A program made the position numbers and the translations under genes. A stretch of DNA of 7,479 nt from positions 1 to 7,479 of the forward strand of contig JAEWJO010000695.1 in NCBI GenBank assembly GCA_023386455.1, in the 5' to 3' direction. The notes beneath the pieces are model-generated. The model searched no databases, had not been told where the DNA came from, and saw only the letters and a list, made by a program, of their open reading frames with translations. Shown here one piece after another: positions 1 through 5,360 of this stretch. The stretch is from Pseudomonadota bacterium (lineage in GTDB: Bacteria; Myxococcota_A; Polyangia; Haliangiales; Haliangiaceae). Position 1 is the stretch's first letter; every line of letters starts with the position of its first letter.

Positions 1-3000
1 GCGCTCGCCAACGACCTCGTACGGACGGGCCGCATGTTTGCCGAGCTCGGGCTCGAGGCCGAGGACGCGTGGTTCGTCGCGCAGTATCCGGCGGTGTTCT
101 CGGTCGCCGACGCGAGCGAGGTCGGGCTGTCGGGCCTGCTCGCGCTTCGTGCCTATCGCGAATGGCGCAAGCTGAGCTCGCTGTCCGCCGGCGAGGCGCG
201 CGACCTCGCGTTCCAGTACCACGTGCGCGCGCATGGCGGCGCGAGCCTCGCGCCGGCTGCGGTGTTCGCCTCGGCCGCCGCGGTGCCGGTGTTCGCGAAG
301 GCACTCGCCGCGCCCGAGCACGCCCCGCTCGTACTCGGCCCCGCGCCGGCACCCTCCCCGGAGGCCATCGTCGCGAGCCCGCTGGCTGCGGCGGAGATCG
401 AGCGATGGGCCGAACGTGCCGGTCTCGATGCGACGGTCCTGCGGTCGGTGCTCGAGTCGGTCCAGCTGCCCGTGCGCGCCACGGCCGGCTTCGCGCGCGC
501 GCTCGAGCTGTATCGACTGTGCACGACCCTCGGGATCCGCGGCGGCTCGCTCGACAAGCTGACCGCGCGCGACTTCGACGGCCTCGAGGCGACCGCGCTG
601 TGGTTGCTCGGCCTGCTCCACAAGAAGTACCCCGACGAGGTCGTGCGCGCCGAGCGGATCTCGAAGCACACGCGCGCGCTCGACGAGCGTCGCCGCGATG
701 CTCTGTGCGACTACATCATCTCGCGGCAGGCGACCCTCGGGTTCGTCGACCGCGCGGACCTCTACGCGTACTTCCTGATCGACGTCGAGATGGCCGGGTG
801 CTTCGACACGTCGCGCCTGGTCGCCGCGATCTCGAGCCTGCAGCTCTACGTCTATCGCTGCCTGATGAACCTCGAGACTGCGAAGTCGGACGGGCTTGCG
901 GTGCTGCCGAAGATCGACGCCGAGGACATCCAGCACGAGTGGGAGTGGCGCAGGAACTACCGGGTGTGGGAGGCGAACCGCAAGGTCTTCCTCTATCCCG
1001 AGAGCTACCTCGAGCCCGAGCTTCGCGACGACAAGACGCCGCTGTTCGAGACGCTCGAGGACGATCTGCTCCAGCGCGAGATCACGCTCGAGTCCGCGCA
1101 GGAGGCCTATCACGACTACCTCGCAACGTTCTCGACGCTCGCGAGCCTGAAGGTCGTCGCGTCCTGCCTCGACGACGACAACGATACGTTCTGGTTCATC
1201 GCGCGGTCGCACTCCGATCCGTACAAGTACTTCCTTCGCCGCTGCCACTACGGCTCGATGCGATGGGAGCCCTGGGAGGCGATCGACGTCGGAATCAGCG
1301 CACCCTCGGTGTCGGCGCGTGTCCACCTCGGGCGCCTCTACCTGTTCTGGGCGGATGTCTCGTCGGCCGAGAAGACCGACTTCGTTGGCGGCAGCTCGAT
1401 GTTCACCGGAATCGAGCACCAGGTGAAGGTCCAGTACACGTACCGCGAGAGCAACGGACGGTGGGCTGCGGCCCAGAAGCTCCTGTTCCTCGAGCATCTC
1501 CTCGATCGCTCCATCACCGACGAGACCCCGCAGGTCCTGAAGGATCTCGTGCCCGAGAACTTCGCGTTCTTTGGCATCAACAAGGCGCGCTCTCGCAAGA
1601 TGGCGACCACGTTCCGGGGGACCAAGACCTACCAGAAGGTGTTCACGACGGTCCTCGACGACACGACGCTGCAGCTCCACTACTACCGCGAGTTCGTCCG
1701 CACCGACGCGGAGATCAAGGTCAAGCACGTCGACGCCGATCCTCCGAATCCGCCGCAGATCCACTACACGTACGAGCCGGTGTCGGACAAGATGATCGAC
1801 AAGGTCGTCGTCAAGCTCGGCGCGAACACGTTCGAGATCAACGCCAAGTACTCGCCGAGCTTGCTCTACTACCGCACGAAGCTCGACCTCGTCACGAACG
1901 CGCTGTCCGGGGCGACCTCGAGTCCCTACGCGACCGCGTACGACGACGAGAAGGTGCCGTACCCCAACGTCGTCGCCGAGGACATGTACTTCGACGGCAG
2001 CAGCGGCGTCGGCGCGATCGGAGTCTACTTCGAGGAGAACGCCGACGATTCAGACCTGTCGTGGATCGCGCTGATGCGGCGACGTCACGCGATCACCTCG
2101 CGTCCCGCGGCAACCGACGCGATGCTCGTCACCGCGAAGAAGAAGAACGGACAGCTCGTCTCGAATGGCATCAACGCGAAGAACGCGCACGATGCGATCT
2201 GCATCACCGGGCGGCCGTCGGATACCGTGATCCAGCACTGGAAACACCAGCACTGGGTGCACAAGCGCAGCACGAACTTCACGCCGCGGCGCCTCGCGAC
2301 GCGCATCAACACGACGCTCGACCGCTACCTGACCGAGCGTCTCTTCACCGGCGGTCTCGAGCAGTTTCTGACGCTCGAGACCCAGACGACGCAAGGCGAG
2401 CTCTCCGTGCTGTTCCAGACGTCCGACGCCGGCCAGCTCCAGTTCCAGTCCGAGCCGTACGGGGTGCTGCCGTTCGGCGGCGCGTTCGGGACCTACTACA
2501 AGGAGCTGTTCTTCCACATCCCGTTCTTGATCGCGAACCAGCTCAACGCGCAGGGCCGCTACGAGGACGCGAAGCACTGGTACGAGAAGATCTTCAACCC
2601 GATGGCGCCGGCGCCGGCCAACGATCCAAACGTCGGTCACCGGGTCTGGCAGTACTTCGAGCTCAGGGACGTCAGCGTCCCGAAGCTCAAGGACCTGCTG
2701 ACGAATGCGGCCGCCATCGAGGTCTATCACGACGATCCGTTCAATCCGCACGCGATCGCGCGGCTGCGCCTCAGTGCGTACCAGAAGGCGATCGTGATGA
2801 AGTACGTCGACAACCTCATCGACTGGGGCGACGACCTGTTCACGCAGGCGACGATGGAGTCGGTCAACGAGGCGATCATGCTGTACGTCCTCGCCGCCGA
2901 GATCCTCGGGCCGCGGCCGATCAGCGTCGGTCCGTGCGAGACGGCCACCGACGAGCAGCTCACGTACGCGACGCTCGGTCCCGCGATCGAGCAGGGCTCC

Positions 3001-5349
3001 GAGTTCCTCATGTACGTCGAGAACCTGTACAACCAGATCGCGGTCGAGTCGACGCTGCTCGGCTCGGTCACGGCCGTCGGCGCGACGAGCCTGCGCAACG
3101 GGGCGACCGCCGCCGCGCGCGTGGAGCTGCGCCCCGAGCTGACGAGCTACGCGACGGCGCGGCCCGGTACGCGGAGTCCCGGCAGCACCCGAGCTCCTGG
3201 TGGGCGGCGACCCGGTGGCCGGCGTCCAGGCCTCGAGCGCCAGTACATCCCGGCGTTCTGCGTCCCACCGAACGAGGTGCTGTTCGCGTACTGGGACCGC
3301 CTCGAGGATCGGCTCTACAAGATCCGGCACTGCCTCGACATCAACGGCGACCCGCTGAAGATTCCGCTGTTCCAGCCGCCGATCGATCCGATGCTGCTCG
3401 TGCGCGCCAAGGCGGCCGGGCTGTCGATCGAGAGCGTCGTCGGTCCGCTCGTCGAGCCGGTGCCCGCGTATCGCTTCACGTACCTCGTCGAGAAGGCGCG
3501 GCAGTATGCGGGAACCGTGCAGTCGCTCGGTAGCGCGCTCCTGTCCGCGCTCGAGAAGAAGGATGGCGAGGTGTTGTCGCAGCTTCGCTCGACGCACGAG
3601 CAGAACATCACGAAGCTGCAGCGCGCGACGAAGCAGCACCAGATCGACGAGGCACGTGCGCAGCAGGCGGCGGCGCTCGCGCAGCAGCGAAGCGCGCAGG
3701 CGAAGGTCGACCACTTCACGAACCTCATCGCGTCGGGGCTGAATACCTGGGAGTCCCTGCAGCAGGTGTTCAAGCACACGAGCACGGGCCTCAAGACCGC
3801 CGAGGCATCGCTCCACCTGCTCGGCGGTATCGTGTGGCTCCTCCCCGACACCGGCAGCCCGTTCGCGATGAAGTACGGCGGCAGTCAGCTCGGTGCGAGC
3901 CAGGAAGCGTTCGCCCAGTGGTACGCGAGCATGTCGGGATTCGCGGAGACCGCCGCGAGCTCGGCCGGACTCGAGGCGTCGTTCCAGCGGCGCGGTGAGG
4001 ACTGGGATCAATCGCTGACGCTCGCGACCGAGGAGCTCGCGGGCGCAGAGCAGCAGGTGAGGGCGGCCGACCTGCGTGTCCAGATCGCGGAGCGCGATCT
4101 CGATCTGCTCGATCGCCAGCTCGAGCATGCGGCCGAGGTGCACGAGTTCCTGAAGGCAAAGTTCACGAATACCGAGCTGTACACGTTCCTCTCGGGGGAG
4201 CTGATGAAGCTCTATCGCGAGGCGTACCAGCTCGCGTCCCGTGTCGCGCGTCAGGCGGAGCGCGCGTTCCAGTTCGAGCGCGACTCGACGACCTCGTACA
4301 TCCTCGCGGACAACTGGCAGTCCGAGCGCTCGGGGCTGCTCGCCGGCGAGCGCTTGCAGCTCCAGCTCGCGCGCATGGAGAAGGCGTATCTCGAGACGAA
4401 CCTGCGCGAGCTCGAGGTGCGGCAGTCGTTCTCGCTCCTGCAGATCGCGCCCGACGAGCTCCAGACACTCCGCCAGACCGGCGGCTGCGAGTTCACGATC
4501 GACGAGGCGTGGTTCGACGTGCTCTATCCGGGGCACTACCGCCGCTTCATCAAGTCGGTCCGCCTCACGATCCCGTGCGTCGCGGGGCCGTACGTCAATG
4601 TCGCCGCGAAGCTCCAGCTGCTCGGTAGCCAGGTGCGCCGCGTGCCCGATGTCGATCCGGGCCAGATCCTCGACGTCCCGCTGACGATGACGCGCACGAT
4701 CGCGACGAGCAGCGCGCAGAACGACGGTGGCACGTTCGAGCTGAACTTCCGCGACGAGCGCTATCTGCCGTTCGAAGGGGCCGGCGCGGTGAACAGCACG
4801 TGGTCGCTCGCGCTGCCCGGTCAGCTGCGGATGTTCGACTACGCGACCCTCGCGGACGTGATCGTGACGATCGACTATACGTCGCGTTACGACGGCGCGT
4901 TCTCGGAGGCCGTGCAGACGAACCTGCTCGATCGGGTGAAGGACTACGCGCAGCAGCGCGGACTGTTCCGCCTCGTCAGCATGCGGCACGAGTTCCCCGA
5001 CGCGTTCTACCAGCTGTGCAATCCGCCGCCCGGACAGTTACCGGCGACGACGTTCTCGCTCGAGCGGCGCCATCTGCCGGTGTGGCTCGATGACCAGACG
5101 CTCGACATCTCGCAGGCGGTCGCCGTGTGGCCGCAGGCGAAGCCCGGGGCGACCGTCGATGCACCGGCGATGGGGCTCTCGGTCGGCGGCACGGCCGTCG
5201 GAGGCTGGGCGAGCGATGGCGCGGGGAGCAGCCGCGGAGCCGTGAACCTGGCGGGGTCGCCGATCCGCGCGTACCCCGTCGCGGCCACTGCGGTCGACAG
5301 GTCCGCGCTCGCCGACATCGTCCTCCTCGTCCGCTACTCGATCGCATGA
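1..5349 (+). CDS. Tc toxin TcA-type subunit (pore-forming, receptor-binding), 5' partial
   Basis: Pore and receptor-binding subunit of a Tc toxin: in the family it forms a pentameric shell around a channel that injects the TcB/C payload. The frame is open from base 1 to the TGA at 5347-5349, giving 1782 visible residues (numbered from base 1). The first ATG, at base 34, has no ribosome site and falls inside family-like helical sequence, so the true start is upstream; TcdA1-type proteins have about 2500 residues. Visible order: helical shell (1-230); ABC-toxin N-terminal region (about 232-385), with WEANRKVFLYPESYLEPELR from W323; neuraminidase-like beta region (about 385-520); receptor-binding/shell region (about 520-1040), with the conserved YYKELFFHIPFLIANQLNA at 831-849; an Arg/Gly/Pro linker (1054-1080); YWDRLEDRLYKIRHC from Y1097; channel coiled coil from about 1178; hydrophobic hairpin (1271-1282); and a TcB-binding end with LYPGHYRRFIKSV at 1508-1520 and ERYLPFEGAGAV from E1586. 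The family call is firm; domain edges are approximate. Confidence 0.95.
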   Translation, partial: ALANDLVRTGRMFAELGLEAEDAWFVAQYPAVFSVADASEVGLSGLLALRAYREWRKLSSLSAGEARDLAFQYHVRAHGGASLAPAAVFASAAAVPVFAKALAAPEHAPLVLGPAPAPSPEAIVASPLAAAEIERWAERAGLDATVLRSVLESVQLPVRATAGFARALELYRLCTTLGIRGGSLDKLTARDFDGLEATALWLLGLLHKKYPDEVVRAERISKHTRALDERRRDALCDYIISRQATLGFVDRADLYAYFLIDVEMAGCFDTSRLVAAISSLQLYVYRCLMNLETAKSDGLAVLPKIDAEDIQHEWEWRRNYRVWEANRKVFLYPESYLEPELRDDKTPLFETLEDDLLQREITLESAQEAYHDYLATFSTLASLKVVASCLDDDNDTFWFIARSHSDPYKYFLRRCHYGSMRWEPWEAIDVGISAPSVSARVHLGRLYLFWADVSSAEKTDFVGGSSMFTGIEHQVKVQYTYRESNGRWAAAQKLLFLEHLLDRSITDETPQVLKDLVPENFAFFGINKARSRKMATTFRGTKTYQKVFTTVLDDTTLQLHYYREFVRTDAEIKVKHVDADPPNPPQIHYTYEPVSDKMIDKVVVKLGANTFEINAKYSPSLLYYRTKLDLVTNALSGATSSPYATAYDDEKVPYPNVVAEDMYFDGSSGVGAIGVYFEENADDSDLSWIALMRRRHAITSRPAATDAMLVTAKKKNGQLVSNGINAKNAHDAICITGRPSDTVIQHWKHQHWVHKRSTNFTPRRLATRINTTLDRYLTERLFTGGLEQFLTLETQTTQGELSVLFQTSDAGQLQFQSEPYGVLPFGGAFGTYYKELFFHIPFLIANQLNAQGRYEDAKHWYEKIFNPMAPAPANDPNVGHRVWQYFELRDVSVPKLKDLLTNAAAIEVYHDDPFNPHAIARLRLSAYQKAIVMKYVDNLIDWGDDLFTQATMESVNEAIMLYVLAAEILGPRPISVGPCETATDEQLTYATLGPAIEQGSEFLMYVENLYNQIAVESTLLGSVTAVGATSLRNGATAAARVELRPELTSYATARPGTRSPGSTRAPGGRRPGGRRPGLERQYIPAFCVPPNEVLFAYWDRLEDRLYKIRHCLDINGDPLKIPLFQPPIDPMLLVRAKAAGLSIESVVGPLVEPVPAYRFTYLVEKARQYAGTVQSLGSALLSALEKKDGEVLSQLRSTHEQNITKLQRATKQHQIDEARAQQAAALAQQRSAQAKVDHFTNLIASGLNTWESLQQVFKHTSTGLKTAEASLHLLGGIVWLLPDTGSPFAMKYGGSQLGASQEAFAQWYASMSGFAETAASSAGLEASFQRRGEDWDQSLTLATEELAGAEQQVRAADLRVQIAERDLDLLDRQLEHAAEVHEFLKAKFTNTELYTFLSGELMKLYREAYQLASRVARQAERAFQFERDSTTSYILADNWQSERSGLLAGERLQLQLARMEKAYLETNLRELEVRQSFSLLQIAPDELQTLRQTGGCEFTIDEAWFDVLYPGHYRRFIKSVRLTIPCVAGPYVNVAAKLQLLGSQVRRVPDVDPGQILDVPLTMTRTIATSSAQNDGGTFELNFRDERYLPFEGAGAVNSTWSLALPGQLRMFDYATLADVIVTIDYTSRYDGAFSEAVQTNLLDRVKDYAQQRGLFRLVSMRHEFPDAFYQLCNPPPGQLPATTFSLERRHLPVWLDDQTLDISQAVAVWPQAKPGATVDAPAMGLSVGGTAVGGWASDGAGSSRGAVNLAGSPIRAYPVAATAVDRSALADIVLLVRYSIA
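3160..3240 (+). repeat. Arg/Gly/Pro-rich low-complexity linker in TcA, with a 15-bp tandem repeat
   Basis: Residues 1054-1080 of the TcA frame are rich in Arg, Pro and Gly, with repeated PG-x-R units ending in GGRRPGGRRPG. At the DNA level 3199-3213 and 3214-3228 are adjacent 15-base units that match at 12 of 15 positions. All three differences fall on third codon positions and are synonymous (GGG/GGC, CGA/CGT, CCC/CCA), which supports this frame being the translated one. The stretch sits just before the conserved YWD...RLYKIRHC segment, upstream of the channel helices. In related TcA proteins, as I recall them, this position is a variable Gly/Ser/Pro linker. Ten of 27 codons end in A or T, against none in the 33 codons before, so codon use is unlike the rest of the gene. 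Confidence 0.75.
3706..4287 (+). other. TcA channel hairpin with candidate membrane-inserting tip
   Basis: Residues about 1236-1429 of the TcA frame. The ascending helix is followed by a hydrophobic patch, LHLLGGIVWLLP (1271-1282), then a Gly/Ser-rich turn (TGSPFAMKYGGSQLG), then a charged descending heptad-like region ending in the family-typical AERAFQFE. In TcdA1-type toxins the equivalent hairpin builds the translocation channel and its tip opens in the target membrane. The placement rests on motif order and on remembered similarity to TcdA1 (a Gly-rich GGGSRWGA-like turn at the same position), not on an alignment that was run. Confidence 0.7.
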
Positions 5350-5360
5350 GCCCGCGATGA
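5346..5360 (+). promoter_or_regulatory. TcA/TcB translational junction with two ATGA overlaps
   Basis: The TcA stop codon (TGA, 5347-5349) overlaps an out-of-frame ATG at 5346. That ATG opens a four-codon frame (M-S-P-R) whose TGA stop (5358-5360) overlaps the TcB ATG at 5357. No GGAGG-like ribosome site precedes TcB; the best match is a bare GAG at 5348-5350, six bases before the ATG. Tight spacing with a weak site suggests that ribosomes finishing TcA re-initiate on TcB (translational coupling). That the mini-frame is actually translated is inference, and it may be chance in high-GC DNA. Confidence 0.45.

Noticed and set aside
3199..3228. 15-bp tandem repeat as a CRISPR or integration-site signal
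   Set aside because: There are only two imperfect adjacent copies, inside a coding frame, with synonymous differences. This is a coding tandem duplication.
69..3533. Plus-strand alternative frame of about 1154 codons inside TcA
   Set aside because: Its product is extremely Arg-rich and lacks domains, while the other plus frame carries continuous TcA family motifs over the same bases.
2050..4989. Long open frame on the minus strand (about 979 codons)
   Set aside because: It is antisense to strongly conserved TcA sequence. Its translation is Arg/Leu/Glu-rich with no recognisable domain, and long antisense frames are expected where third positions are almost all G/C.
5127..5360. Short plus-strand frame (77 codons) ending in M-S-P-R at the gene junction
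   Set aside because: It is a shadow of the TcA 3' end. Only its last four codons, as a possible coupling mini-frame, are of any interest.
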